A stretch of 64,000 nt of DNA from Pseudopyrenochaeta lycopersici (GCA_003313425.1 NHZP01000026.1:496001-560000); one strand, 5' to 3'; shown: positions 47,441 to 58,532, counted from the stretch's first letter. Made by a program: numbers and translations. The notes: generated by a model from the sequence alone, not told the origin.

Positions 47441-48479
47441 TTCCTGACCTCTCGAAAACCATAGGGTTTGTTTTACCCTTCTTTTCCACAAGATAGGAGC
47501 AGCTCAAAATGCATTTGATGCCATCTACATCAGTTCCTTGCTTAGATGCCATCGCTAGCATTCGTTCACCTTTTATAGTTAATCCAGCCTTCCATCTAGG
47601 TACGGAATTGGGTTGAGCCCCCTTATTCTTTGCCACCACCAGTATTTTGTCTGAGAGCATGCCTTGGTGCAGTGTCCACGGAAGATAGTAATTCTCTTCC
47701 AGGTAATTCCTTAAAGCATCATCTTTCTTCTCTAGTTCTTCGTAAGCATCCCGGTCATTCCCATTCTTTCGAAGTCGCTGTGCGAATGGCTGAGCCTCCT
47801 GGTGTCTCTCAAGAATTTTTGGCACATCAATTGTCCAGCGCTCTATATCATCTTGTTCCTCATTGGTGTCTCCCTGATTTTATCGTTGATCTTACGCAAT
47901 TTAATCTTCGCATTTGGAGATTTTAGATTCTTCTGCAGCTCCGCCATCCATAGAGTGGCTTTCTTATATTCATCCATAACGATCTTACTAGGTGGCGAGT
48001 AAATCATCCCTGACATTGGACGATCCACATCGTTATCCTAGTCCTCCTCGTCCTCCTTGCCCCAGTGTGTGACAGTGTCAAAGATGTCATCTCGACATCC
48101 AAGTTCCACACCTGCTCGTTTAATCACTATTTAATTATTAGACTTTAAATGTATATGATATTTTTAAGTGTCCTACTTACTATCCTATGCCTTATGACCA
48201 TCTTTACTTTTATTGAACTTAGGATGGGACGTAGTCCCTAGGTTGTATACTGCTTCTTCAATGGCTTTTTGCTCGTCTTCATTTACATCATACTCCTCCT
48301 TAATGTTCAAGATTTTGTGATACTCGTCTTCCTTGCAAATTGAGAATTCGCCTCAAGGTGTCCCTTTCGTCTTCGGTCTCGCCCTCCTCTGAGTCTCCTT
48401 CGCCCCCTGCGTCGTCATCGACTACTGCTGTAGGAGGAGTGAATGGTTCTGGCGTAGGAGCAGCACGAGTATCTGTCAT
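47441..48479 (-). pseudogene. Relic of an acidic J-domain-like fungal gene
   Basis: Reading minus from ATG 48479: an acidic Pro/Asp/Glu-rich start (MTDTRAAPTPEPFTPPTAVV), a one-base frame slip near 48340, then DEYHKILNIKEEYDVNEDEQ, SHPKFNKSKDGHKA (J-domain-like, with HPK where active DnaJ has HPD), an in-frame TAG, and an intron from the GTAAGT near 48182 to about 48123. Then VELGCRDDIFDTVTHWGKED, MIYSPPSKIVMDEYKKATLW, a further frame slip near 47850, and PKILERHQEAQPFAQRL, LRNYLEENYYLPWTLHQGML. All pieces are in one order on one strand, so they come from one gene. The point where it passes into the PKS tail is uncertain (47430-47600). Function unknown. Confidence 0.4.
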
Positions 48480-48838
48480 CTTGTTTTTATGGAAGTTGCT
48501 TATAACTTAGGGAGAAGTTAATATACATACATATCCTACCCTGCCCAAGATTGGGACCCTTGACCTTGGACCATATTACAGCCCCTAGCCAGTGCCCACT
48601 TTTGGGCCAACGTGAATCGTTCTGTCCCTTCGAGCTAGTACTATAAATAGAGAGGTAACTAAGTAACGTCCATCCCTACATTACGCAAATTCTCCCGTGC
48701 CGCAAGGCATCTGCTATTATCTTATCTCAAAATCCACCTTTTCGCTTCCACTGCATTATTGTGATGATACAATTATATTAAGACCAATTTCTACATGCTT
48801 ATAATAGCATCTCTAAAAACCAATAACGCGCTAAGCAA
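48480..48838. other. No recognised gene
   Basis: About 360 bp separating the start of the J-domain-like relic (-) and the transposase tail (+). Nothing further is recognisable. Confidence 0.35.
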
Positions 48839-49084
48839 GATGCTACCAAAAAGGCTGCAGGTAAGGCTAAGCGTAGTCGACCGAAGGCAACTACGCAGGC
48901 AGTTGAAGGCCAAGCAGAAAAGAAACGTGGAGGGAAGCGTAAAACTGCATCAACCGAGGAATGTAACGTGCAGGAACAAGAACCGAATGTGTTGGAGCAA
49001 CCAGGAAAAGTGGCACGGCTTGGGGAAACGCTGATTGACCCGACGCTAGAAGGTTGGAAGGCACCTGTAGCACGGATGTGGTGA
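48839..49084 (+). pseudogene. Fot1/pogo-like DNA transposase C-terminal tail
   Basis: A single frame (starting at or before 48839, stop TGA at 49082-49084) reads DATKKAAGKAKRSRPKATTQ, EKKRGGKRKTAS and ends LEGWKAPVARMW. A lysine/arginine-rich linker followed by a W-x-APVARM end is how many fungal pogo/Fot1 DDE transposases finish. No DDE catalytic core is present. The assignment is from memory of family tails. Confidence 0.45.
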
Positions 49085-49238
49085 TAGTAGAAGACAAACG
49101 GATGACGGTCAGCATATTATAGATGTGGACATAGACCTAAGATCTGAACGTAACATCAATCAAGGTTGTTGATCCAGAAGCCGACTTATGTTTCTATTCT
49201 TCCTATAAATTTTCGCGAAATATCTTGCGCAGCAAATG

Positions 49239-49929
49239 TCACAAAACTACATTACTATCTGCTTGTTCAAACATATTACGGAAAACTTTCCCCGTCCTTT
49301 TAGTGTAAGCCCGCAACCCAGCTACGTCATGGAACGTCTCGACTCTACTCTCGTTACTTCCACCGCTTCGTCCCCAATCAATAAGATCAACAATACTCAC
49401 ATGGGTCCTTCGAACGGCCTGTTTACGAAGTAAGCGCGAAAAGTTAATCTGTACACAGTGATATCGTACTTGCTCGCATTGATCACAAGTTTGAGGAGGC
49501 GGCTCGACACCAATAGCACGGCAAAGAGCATGCCACGCAGCTAGATCATCCTCACCACCATACCACAGATGTAGTTCACTTTCTAGTGCATGCTGGTAGC
49601 GGTCCCAGGCATTGGCAGACGCAGGATCTCCCCGCCGCCAGTGCTTGTGAGCTTGCAGACGAGCGTAGGATGTCGCTGGTGGTTCGCACGGATTATACTT
49701 AAAAGTAGGGAATGAGGGGAAAAAAAAAATCTAGAGGAGTTTGTTGCAGAGCCTGTTGGTGAGCTGGCGAGTCTTTCTCGTGCTGCTTGAGGGCTTCTTT
49801 GCTACTAAATGGCCGGTTGCAGTGGTTGCAGTCGAAGGATTTCGCATGCGTAGATGAGTCTTGTGGATGTTGTTTCAGAGCCTGTTCGCTTCTGAACAAT
49901 CGATCGCAGGGTAAGCAGATGGGAGCCAT
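49239..49929 (-). CDS. Two-finger C2H2 protein with a homopolymer frameshift
   Basis: Two C2H2 fingers open the protein (CLPCDRLFRSEQALKQHPQD, CNHCNRPFSSKEALKQHEKD). The frame then breaks at a run of ten A at 49720-49729: read without correction it ends at PLIPYF, but the neighbouring frame continues FPSFPTFKYNPCEPPATSY, ARLQAHKHWRRGDPASANAW, YGGEDDLAAWHALCRAIGVE, CDQCEQ. A 51-nt intron (49419-49469, GTACGA...ACAG) follows, then AVRRTHVSIVDLIDWGR and a stop at 49239-49241. The shifted part matches a fungal zinc-finger family architecture I recognise without a name. Either a one-base sequencing or assembly error in the A-run or a young inactivation. Nuclear role not established. Confidence 0.65.
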
Positions 49930-50237
49930 GGCATCAACTATGGCTCAACTATCGGATAGGGCTTATAATGTAAGATCGGCTGGTGACTCATACTGTGGAT
50001 GTCGTACAAAACTATGGAATGAGCATGCCTTGCGACAATAGTTCTTGCTATTGTCTGATATGTACGACATATGGTGAGCTTAGTCGCATAGTTGTTGGCG
50101 ATAAATACCACCACCCAACGACCATTTTATCGTCCAGTGAGCATCATCTGCTATGAACGTGTAATCTCCATCCCTCGTAGCTATAGCACTGTCACGCATC
50201 GTTCCTACTACGAAAAAGGCATAGTAGCGAATAGAGC

Positions 50238-50513
50238 ATGACAGCCTCAATCTCTAATCCTGCCATTCCCTCTGAATTGGATGATGAGGTTGATGATGGT
50301 GATGCCGGCCTGCCTCGCAGACACCTGTGTGCTTATCTATGTAAGCTGGTTTCGTGTCCTGGTTACGGTAAAACCTGGGGCGTTCGAGGCAATTTCCTCC
50401 TTCATCTGGTGGAGCGAGATTAACACAAGACGACAGCTGGACAGGATTCTACCTTTGTTGCAGCTTTGCTTCGTAAGCGCGTTGACGTTTCGCTGTTCGA
50501 ATTATTGAAGTAA
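50238..50513 (+). pseudogene. Small C2H2-like protein interrupted by one stop
   Basis: From ATG 50238: an acidic start (SELDDEVDDGDAGLPRR), a zinc-finger-like motif (CKLVSCPGYGKTWGVRGNFL, HLVERD), TAA at 50421-50423, then in the same frame HKTTAGQDSTFVAALLRKRV to TAA at 50511-50513. A CAA-to-TAA change would explain the internal stop. Located next to the C2H2 gene at 49.2-49.9 kb, with which it may share an origin. Function unknown. Confidence 0.45.
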
Positions 50514-52139
50514 AAGTCAATTAATTGATGATGGAGGTGCGGAGCCCTCAAACTATATAAACACACTGGCTAGTAGGGCTTGCCTTGGTAGAGCTTAGCA
50601 GCTCCCCTGAACCAACCACCCGCGATTTCCAACACGGATGTCAGTAGTGTAGCAGGTCCAAGGGAGACGGCATACTAGGTCTTTCTTCAGAAGAATGTCG
50701 ACGCCCTCGTTTGGGAGACTTCAGCTTGGAGAGTAGTCGCATCTTTATGCAGGTAGGTGGTGTAGGCGCGTTACAGTGTCGGTAATAGAATCCAGTCATG
50801 CAGCGTCAGTAACCGCGATGTCGTCTTGGCAAAACGTGCACTAAGCGGACTCAGGTAAGCGAGCAGCGAGCACACGCCACTTCGGACTATTTCCGACAGG
50901 CACTTTTAACACTCTAGGCTATAGCGCGACGGACTTAAAGGCGTAGACAACACTAAACCGTCTGTGCCAATGAATGACGCTTTGATTATTCTATAAGGTC
51001 CAACCAGTACTTCTCATTGAGTGAAGGCCTACATAAGCATAGTATCATCAAGGGTGCTGCGTCAGTGCATCGAGAAGTAGTTAAACTCCTTTTTCATGCC
51101 TCTTAGGCCTAAGCAAGCAGCCTTAGTGCCCGTATTCGAAAAGCCTATTAGCTTCGTTTACTATCGTTTACACTTCCTTTAAGCGAATCCTTAGTGTTGC
51201 AATCATAGGCTTTGGAGTGCCATAATTGGTCTCGATAGCGTCGTATCTCAAAGCTTAATTGATCAGGTTAAGGGCTAACACAAAGCTACGAACCGGGACA
51301 AGCGGATACACGGCCTCAACTCTAAGTTACGTAAGGCTTTGCCCAGAAACTCGGGTTCATAGCTAGTGGAATTGCCTAGCTCGTTCGACTAGGAAGATAA
51401 AATTAACCCGTTCACGCACCGAAGACTATGAACCATACATTTAGAGGCAAGCATGACCTCTAAGGGGGGCTAACATAAGATTAAAGGTCCTTGTACGAGA
51501 TCTAAAACGTGGCTGGGAGACTGGTAGGTAACCGTATCTAGCCTGATTATGGGCATCTGCCTTTGATCACGGCAGCTCAGGCTGATCCTCGCGGTATCAT
51601 AACAGCTTAGTCAGAGATCAGTCCAAAACAGTCAACGCTCAGGTTTGAAAACCGAAGAAGATTTTAGTAGGGTCACTTTTGGGGTAAGAGTGTATCGCTA
51701 AAGCCCACACGACTTTCGGCATAACCACCAGAACCAAACAAGCCTTTATGTTCTCGGACTTTGCAAGTATACTCAGAATTGCATATAGAAAACTGTCTTG
51801 CACTGACATTGACGTCTAGCTAGGCGTTGTTGGTTTGTGATCGGCTAGCGGTCACTAAAAAAGAGCCCTTTCAGAAGTGCGGTAGTGATAGGCTTCGGCC
51901 CAGTGCCACGGCGTCTGAAGCCATTGTCCAATCATAAATCGTAAAGACATAGCTTCGGGGAAAGCATTGTGTATTGTAACGCAGCAGATAGCCAGAAACT
52001 CTGTAAGAGAATTGTAAAATTTGCTGACAGGTGCACCTTCCCATAACTTCATTGTAAAAACGCAACCTGCTCCAGGGACATCCGCAGTAGTATCCACTGA
52101 TTCAGTATTACCTTGTGCTGGTGGGGACGTGCAGTGGAA
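50514..52139. other. No recognised gene
   Basis: Roughly 1.6 kb of mixed sequence. The minus strand at about 51.2-51.0 kb has protein-like stretches broken by stops, possibly an old retroelement, but I could not assign a family. An 80-codon minus frame at 51855-52097 just downstream of the intact HET gene shows nothing recognisable. Confidence 0.35.
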
Positions 52140-54326
52140 TCATGCCATTCGAAACCTCTTTTTGCTGTGCGGCAGATTGATAAACTTGTAATTGGTGTCC
52201 CTCAAAGACACATTACCAACCACGTGAGCAACTTCGTCAATCCAATCGATAATTAGAAGATTACGGTGCCCACGCGTACTCTCAAACAGGAGAACGCAGT
52301 CCCAGGTTTCCTTGACCATCCTATTATAGAACTTATCATCCACATGTGGTTGCTCAAAGAAGAAAACATCACCCCAGAAATCTTTACAGTCATAGGTGTC
52401 TGTATGCATTCGGGCAGTCTGGCAGGTGTACACAGGCACGGGTCTGTCTCTGCGATGCGCTGGCGGAAATCGAAATCGAAATACTCTGGCGTTTACAACT
52501 AGATGGTGGGACCCTTCAGGAATTAGCTTAGTATCAGTGAGAGCGCTTGCCATTTCTTGAAGACTCAAAAGCTTCTTGTCCTCGTTCTCTATGTAGAAGG
52601 ACGTGTCGAATTGGCTTTCATCGACTGCCATGAAAGAACCATCGTCATGCGCGCCCCGATAGCCGCTGTCTGAACAATACTTAACAGAGCCTTTCCAACC
52701 AGTCCAAGACCACGACGGGAATCCGGGTCGGCGAATAAGTCGGACGGTCTCCAGACTCGTTCCATTACGCGAGAGATTGGGCATCCAGAAAAGACCTCTG
52801 GCAAATCCAATGTTGAAACACCTGATACCGTCGAGCTTGAAAGGTTCATCATGTGGGGCTATTGGAATGCCATAGTATGTGTGAAATGGTGTCCGAGACA
52901 GCAAACCACGGAAAGCGTCCAGTATATCCTCTTCATACGTTAACGATCTCCCACTGTAATCCGTAATAAGCTCGGTAAGCTTTCGCAGTGAAGGGCCGTT
53001 CACAACGTATAATTTGTTGTGAAAGACACTCGCGCTGATCATCGCACTTTTCTCTCGTTCGGCGGCTGATTTTGGCTTCTCATTGGCATGATGTACAGTT
53101 ACTGCTTCGCAACGAGTCATTCCCGCACATACGAAGTATACCTGCTCTTCATTGAAGAAGAGACATCGGCGCGAGAGAACTGCTTCTTGATAAGTCCAGC
53201 CACGGGTTATCCATACAGTATTTTTAAGTGCGTATGACAATGTTGGCAAGGATGAGAATAAATCAATTTTCGTAGTGACCAGAGAGGGCTGCGTGCTGCT
53301 CCGCGGACGACTGACCCCAGGAATTCCGTAATTTGCGTCTGGTCCAGCACTTGCAACAATGGTTGCGTATGCTCCAGCATATACTCTATCCATCTCTTGT
53401 AATTGAACATGCTTAATACTGCGATCTTGTTGACTGACACAGTATTGATCGACCCACAGGTACCGCATTCCTATTGATTTGGCCACCGTCATAGCATCTT
53501 CTATTACTTGAGCCACCCCATTTACCGGTAATTCTTTTCGATTTCGTCTCAAACTCCGCACTGTGTCCAACTGTGGTGTACCCCAAACGTAGCTAAGAGC
53601 CAAGTACTGCTCATGTTGGTCGATTTGCACAATTGTTCGACAGATACAGTCGATGCACGTTAGGGGAACAGACAGAGTTCGGATCTTATCGCCCGAACAA
53701 CATGATTCTAAATGCAAAGAATCACACTGTTTTAACCATGTGCTTAATTGAACATAGTTGATCTGTGATTGGTTTACTGCAGCCCCTTCAACTGCAGGAC
53801 GAAGGCTCGGTGAGAGATCACTCTTGAACTTGGCTAATACTAAGCCTCGATCCAGGTGCCGTGTTTGAACCATCTGATAAACATCATCGCGGTTATAGAT
53901 GTCAGGAAGAACGGCAAGCGCAACAGTCGGCCGCGACTGCTCCGCAGTATCAAACAGATCTTTCGTAGGAAATATGCGTAAATGATAGTTATAGTCCCTT
54001 CCAGGCTTATCCTTCAGCGCCAGAGCATCGAACAGGCGACATGCGAGACAACTCGGATCCAATTGTACTTTATCAAGCGCCGTCGTAGAGAGACCTGTGG
54101 GTGGTACAACATTCCGCCCCGCTTTGAAAATTGCCATTAAGTCGATTTGTTGACATCGTACGCAAAGTTCGAGCGGCATCAATCTCTTTGTGCTTCTTTT
54201 TGAATCCAGAGTGGTTTTAGATCTTTGAAATGACGTCGAATCTGTCCGCTTCGGTTTCGATACCCTGTAGGAAGTGGTGGGAATCGGGGATAGTGGCCGT
54301 GGGTTGTCAAACAAACCTCGTCCCAT
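52140..54326 (-). CDS. HET-domain protein, intact, single exon
   Basis: An uninterrupted 728-codon frame. The N-terminal ~230 residues include Cys pairs (CVRCQQ, CLACRLF, CIDCICR). The HET domain begins at about 242 (LALSYVWGTPQLDTV) with its second block at about 289-301 (YLWVDQYCVSQQD), followed by EMDRVYAGAYATIVASAG and the family's RGWTYQEAVLSRRCLFF, and a ~330-residue C-terminal part with no named domain. HET proteins act in heterokaryon incompatibility and related cell-death responses; length and layout are typical. No introns and no stops, in contrast with the broken HET gene at 43-45 kb, and the sequence has normal codon use although the AT-rich block is ~12 kb away. Which partner it answers to is unknown. 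Confidence 0.88.
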   Translation of the reverse strand: MGRGLFDNPRPLSPIPTTSYRVSKPKRTDSTSFQRSKTTLDSKRSTKRLMPLELCVRCQQIDLMAIFKAGRNVVPPTGLSTTALDKVQLDPSCLACRLFDALALKDKPGRDYNYHLRIFPTKDLFDTAEQSRPTVALAVLPDIYNRDDVYQMVQTRHLDRGLVLAKFKSDLSPSLRPAVEGAAVNQSQINYVQLSTWLKQCDSLHLESCCSGDKIRTLSVPLTCIDCICRTIVQIDQHEQYLALSYVWGTPQLDTVRSLRRNRKELPVNGVAQVIEDAMTVAKSIGMRYLWVDQYCVSQQDRSIKHVQLQEMDRVYAGAYATIVASAGPDANYGIPGVSRPRSSTQPSLVTTKIDLFSSLPTLSYALKNTVWITRGWTYQEAVLSRRCLFFNEEQVYFVCAGMTRCEAVTVHHANEKPKSAAEREKSAMISASVFHNKLYVVNGPSLRKLTELITDYSGRSLTYEEDILDAFRGLLSRTPFHTYYGIPIAPHDEPFKLDGIRCFNIGFARGLFWMPNLSRNGTSLETVRLIRRPGFPSWSWTGWKGSVKYCSDSGYRGAHDDGSFMAVDESQFDTSFYIENEDKKLLSLQEMASALTDTKLIPEGSHHLVVNARVFRFRFPPAHRRDRPVPVYTCQTARMHTDTYDCKDFWGDVFFFEQPHVDDKFYNRMVKETWDCVLLFESTRGHRNLLIIDWIDEVAHVVGNVSLRDTNYKFINLPHSKKRFRMA

Positions 54327-55025
54327 GGCAAAAACTCCTAGAGACGACAGAAATGTGGTGTTATTACAGCTGATTGTAGCAACTTGGAGGGATTTGATGT
54401 GAATGGTCGGGTTTGGCGCAGCATGTACCCTCTGGTAGGGAGAATAGGGAGAAGATTAGGCAGATGCTTACCTCATCACTCGCCTTCTGACGAAATGGAG
54501 TTATTGTCTTGGATGTCGTCAACAAAGTCGTCCTCAAATCGCGCAGTGTGATTTGCGAGGACGTGTCGCGAAGAGATAGATATCGCGAATAAATTTTGCC
54601 TTAGGATCTAAGACGCACCATCAGGTGTTGTGTTCGTATATGGATGGCGCCACCTGCACCAAATGTGGACATGATGAGTGCGCCGATATGAACTATTATT
54701 GTAGCCCGGATCGACTTCACTACGCACTACGCTATTAATACATATTTAAACCTTCACACCACGACCATCCTACCAGTCTATCTACATTTTGTGCCTGGTC
54801 AAGCATTGATTAGATCAGCCCGATTTCTACAAAGTGTTGTTTTGCGCAGTCCTTCTGCGAAAGGGATGCGCAGTTATGCACTTTGCATGGCACCTTGAGC
54901 ATTGCACTGTTCTCATCCCTCACTGTCAATGTACTAGGCACGTATCTTGCTGTGCGCTTGAGGTGTGCATCTTCATCCAGCCAAGTGCGTTAGCGCGGTA
55001 ATGGCCGGTATCGTTTATTTCGAGG
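54327..55025. other. Promoter of the HET gene and 3' flank of the mannosidase
   Basis: A 700 bp intergenic stretch with no supported coding sequence. The end near 54326 should hold the HET promoter. Confidence 0.4.
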
Positions 55026-56981
55026 CTATGGCTGCGGCCTGCGCAGCGGATGGGCTTCTGTATTACTGCGCGAGCATCAGCTTTGATTCCCACGCAAATC
55101 GTCTCTCATGACCGGACGTCTACTTACAATACATATTCGTCCAGACTTACAAGCCCCGGCTCACTAAATATCAAATAGAAGTACTTCAGTGTCTCTGCCA
55201 TCCAAAAGCTCTCGCACTGGTCCAGCTTTTGCGTTGCTTCACCTTGAGGTATCGTGACATCTGCGATGGCTGAGTGCGCGATGTCAGTGCGCGTGGCGTT
55301 GTTGATTGCTTCGAACATACGCCACGCGGCGTCTTGGAGGGCGGGATCTCCGGTAATACGGTAAAGAATAAAGACCGACTCGATGGCTTCCGGTCTATGA
55401 AGTCGTTAGTAAGCCTAGGTACGATGGTGGAAGTGGAGAGTATACCGAAGCAGATATCGTGGGTCGGCGATCTTTGCGAGTCCAGGCTGGAGACCATCTG
55501 CTTTAATGATATCGGGAACGTCCCATTGCAGCGTATTGTAGTTAGCAGAATATGAATACTTGACAGCAGCGTGCCATTTCTTGATGTCCCATGTGCAGTC
55601 CTCTTCGCCAGAGCATGGGATGACCCGTAAAGCCTCTGGCATGATACCTGTTGGCATAGAGTCGTACGCCCAAATGCAGCCGTCCACGAGCTTGCGGGCA
55701 ACATCTAAATCATCTGTGCGATTAAAAATCTTCGCACCGAGAGCGACCATGCCTCCTGCAAAGCAGGCAAGATGTTGACCATCTGGTTCAAGTTTGATGG
55801 AGCCGGCAGAGCTGATTCGTGCATTACCAGACATGAGAATCTCCTGCGCCTGAGGTATCAGGGGGCGAAAGAACAAATGCTCTTTCGCAGGCTCGATAGC
55901 TTTTTCGTAGAGATTTCGATATTGTTCAGAGAGCCCACCGAGGAGCAGGTACTGTTTCGGGAAGTACTCATACAGAGAATCAGACATTCCTCCCATAGTA
56001 AACGTTTCACCGACGTCGAACTCTTCACGAAGTGGACTGACGAGGACTGGGAAGAGTCCTGGTATCTTTGTACGATTCTGATGCATTTCCAGTAAGTTTG
56101 AGATTCTCTGAACCGCATCGTAGTATTTTGGATCTCCAGTAAGCTGGGAAAGGCGTGTGAACTCAAGAGTCAACGATCCTATCTCAGCACCGAGTGCTTG
56201 CGATTCGGCTCCTTGGAATCCACTGAGTGCGGCACTGGTATCGTCAGTATATATCGACCATAGAACAAGGCGCAACGTACGTCTCCCAATCCCACCGTGT
56301 AATCGGCATTCGGTTCGACGTGTCGAAGGCTGCATACAACATGTCCCCTAACTCGGTCGCTTTATTCAGTAATGTACGATGTTTTCCGTTGCTCAGATCG
56401 TACGCGCTCAGGAGACCTCCTAGATATCTGATCGTCGTCTCAAACACATTCAAACGCTGAATGCCTGCAGTCGTGAAGTCAATCTTCTTGACTGCCTTTA
56501 CTGCTTCTTCAAAATCATCCTCTAACCCCATAATAATGAGTGTGTCCAAAGCATCAACCAACGTAGCACCGCGTTGCCCAAATTCGTTCTTATAGCCACC
56601 AGTAACCGGAGTAACTTCATCTTGTAGCCACGCATACTGCCTATATCCTTTCCATGTGTGTAGAAATGTCTCTTTCACAGAGTTCTGCCTTCGCATTCTC
56701 TCGGCCTTGTTGTGTTGCGTCTCTATCCCAAATTCATGTTGTATTTTGGGTATGGGTTTGGCCTTGCCGGTGGGCAGAGGTATAATCGATGTGACAGGAT
56801 GACGTAGCGGTATATCCTTCCATCTTACTGGATTTTCGATTCGATTGGAGGATGTAAAGGTCGGAGAAGGAAGCTCGTCTCGGGTATTGAGCTGGCGGAA
56901 GGCAAGTAAAAGGAGACTCGCGGCTATGCAGAGAACGACGGTGCGACGTATGGCAGGATTCATTGTAGCTGAGGTAAGCAT
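55026..56981 (-). CDS. GH47 class I alpha-1,2-mannosidase
   Basis: Four minus-strand exons: 56981-56281, 56234-55446, 55394-55128, 55065-55026 (introns 46, 51 and 61 nt), 598 residues; a second in-frame ATG at 56963 gives 592. A type II anchor ([14 protein letters not shown]) near the N-terminus is followed by the GH47 catalytic domain: [29 protein letters not shown] with a catalytic Glu, [43 protein letters not shown] (Asp), [18 protein letters not shown] (Glu), [16 protein letters not shown], and NTEAHPL, whose Thr binds the catalytic calcium. That last motif lies on a 13-codon final exon that is easy to miss, because exon 3 reads into a stop. The enzyme trims alpha-1,2-linked mannose from N-glycans in the ER/Golgi. 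ER-type versus Golgi-type specificity was not decided. Confidence 0.92.
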
Positions 56982-57697
56982 GTGTCAAGAAAAAGCCCTC
57001 TAAAACTTCCCAAGGAAATCTATAAGTGTATGAAAGAGAGTCTATGGTAGAAGAATCGTGAGTTGATCGAATGATAATGTGCAGGGCGAAGAGTCGGAAC
57101 GAGCGGAATGCGCATGCGATGCTATGCTTCTATATGTACTCGAAACAAGAGATTAAACAAGTATAAAAGACCCAAGAGCCCAAAAAGAGAGGAATATTGT
57201 GCGAGATGGAGTGTGAAACTCCATGATGAGGCGTAGTAGGCCTTAGTAGTCAGCGAGGGATGGGTATAGGGCTGAGAAGGCTGACGCGCAAGTTCCGAGA
57301 CTAGCAAACAGATCCCTGTGTCGATCATAACCGTCGCGTCACGCAGCAACAGGAAGCTTGCTTCGTACCACAGCGAATCGAGTCCTGGTTCACCTAGCAT
57401 CTTTATCTGGGAGAAACCAGAGCTATAGATTTTAGCAACATATTATTGCAGCAATTATTGTTTTTGCCATTGTTCAGCTTTAACTGTTTCAGCTACGACA
57501 GTGGGGAACAAAGCTCGGCATTTCCCCTGTACCCAGTCAAGCTGTCAAGTAAGCCATTTTCACAACATGAAGTACAGCGGGTCAGTCAATCTCCTGAGCT
57601 CTCTTTCCCTATCTGCTCAAGCTATAATTTAGAATCTGGAGACTGAGCATTGACCCTCCATGAGCCAGCCTGAACGCGGTCAAGGCACTTGAGCTTT
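56982..57697. other. Divergent intergenic region
   Basis: 716 bp between the start codons of the mannosidase (-) and MED20 (+), presumably holding both promoters. A 92-codon minus frame at 57122-57400 lacks any domain and is not supported. Confidence 0.4.
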
Positions 57698-58532
57698 ATG
57701 GCCGCAGATCACGTCGCTGAAAGGTATCCGACCCCGACTCTAACTCATCGTCTATAGGCTCTACTATATCCCTAACATATCCACGAACCTCGAAACCTCC
57801 CTTTCTACCGTTTCGACCCTCGTACAAGGCATAGAGACAAGTTTTCAAAACACATCGCGTCAGCCTCCCTGGTCCCTCTCCTACCGTGCCTTCCGCGACA
57901 CCTTCCCTCCCGGCTACCAGCCCTCAAACGACTCAGAAGGCAAACCCAAGCAATACGCACATACATACCAACATCTGCTGCACCTCACAGCTTTGTCTCC
58001 AAACCGCACGTATGTCTACACTAAACCACCTGGCCAACAGGCCACCGTCGCATCCATTTCCGTTAGGCAGCAGGACATGTATTCGACACTTTTGAGGCAT
58101 CAGTCTGCTGCATTATGGAATGCAAGGCATATTTTATCTGTGCAGCAGGGAATGGCGTATAGTGGAGGACTGTGCACTATACAAATAGGGGAACTTCGTT
58201 CCACGCGTGAGGGACCACAGTCTGGTGCAGTGCAGTCTCCAGGCGTTGTTGTATGCATCAGCACGATTGTCGGGGCAGATGTTTCTGACGACAGCAACCC
58301 GGATTCGAAAGTGGAGAATGGCACGGCTATGGAAATCGAAGGGGACGCGACAGTGGACTTTGACTACGCGCAGGCCGTAATTCGCGACTGCTGGGCTAGG
58401 ATTAAAGAGGGGCGCGACCTGGGGCGTTCTGAAGTTAGGGAGGTCATGATGGCTCAAGAAGACGTGAAGGGTGTTAAGGAGAAGGATGCAGTTGTGCGAA
58501 TGTGGTGTGAGGTTCTGCGATTAAGGGGTTGA
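57698..58532 (+). CDS. MED20: Mediator complex subunit 20
   Basis: Two exons: 57698-57723 and 57758-58532, giving 266 residues. The first exon is only 26 nt and the intron only 34 nt (GTATCC...CTAAC...ATAG), yet the join restores a sensible N-terminus (MAADHVAERLYYIPNIS). The main exon reads LYYIPNISTNLETSLSTV, WSLSYRAFRDTFPPGYQP, HLTALSPNRTYVYTKPPG, SAALWNARHILSVQQGMAYS, LCTIQIGELRSTREG and GVVVCISTIVG, the two-half beta-barrel pattern of fungal Med20/Srb2, ending with YAQAVIRDCWARIKEG. Med20 sits in the Mediator head module with Med18 and contacts RNA polymerase II regulation in the nucleus. Recognition of the family is by pattern from memory; the tiny first exon is the least certain part. 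Confidence 0.72.

Noticed and set aside
51855..52097. 80-codon minus frame just downstream of the intact HET gene
   Set aside because: No domain, no splice link to the HET frame and no conserved feature.
57122..57400. 92-codon minus frame between the mannosidase and MED20
   Set aside because: Hydrophobic stretches only, located in a divergent promoter region; no family resemblance.
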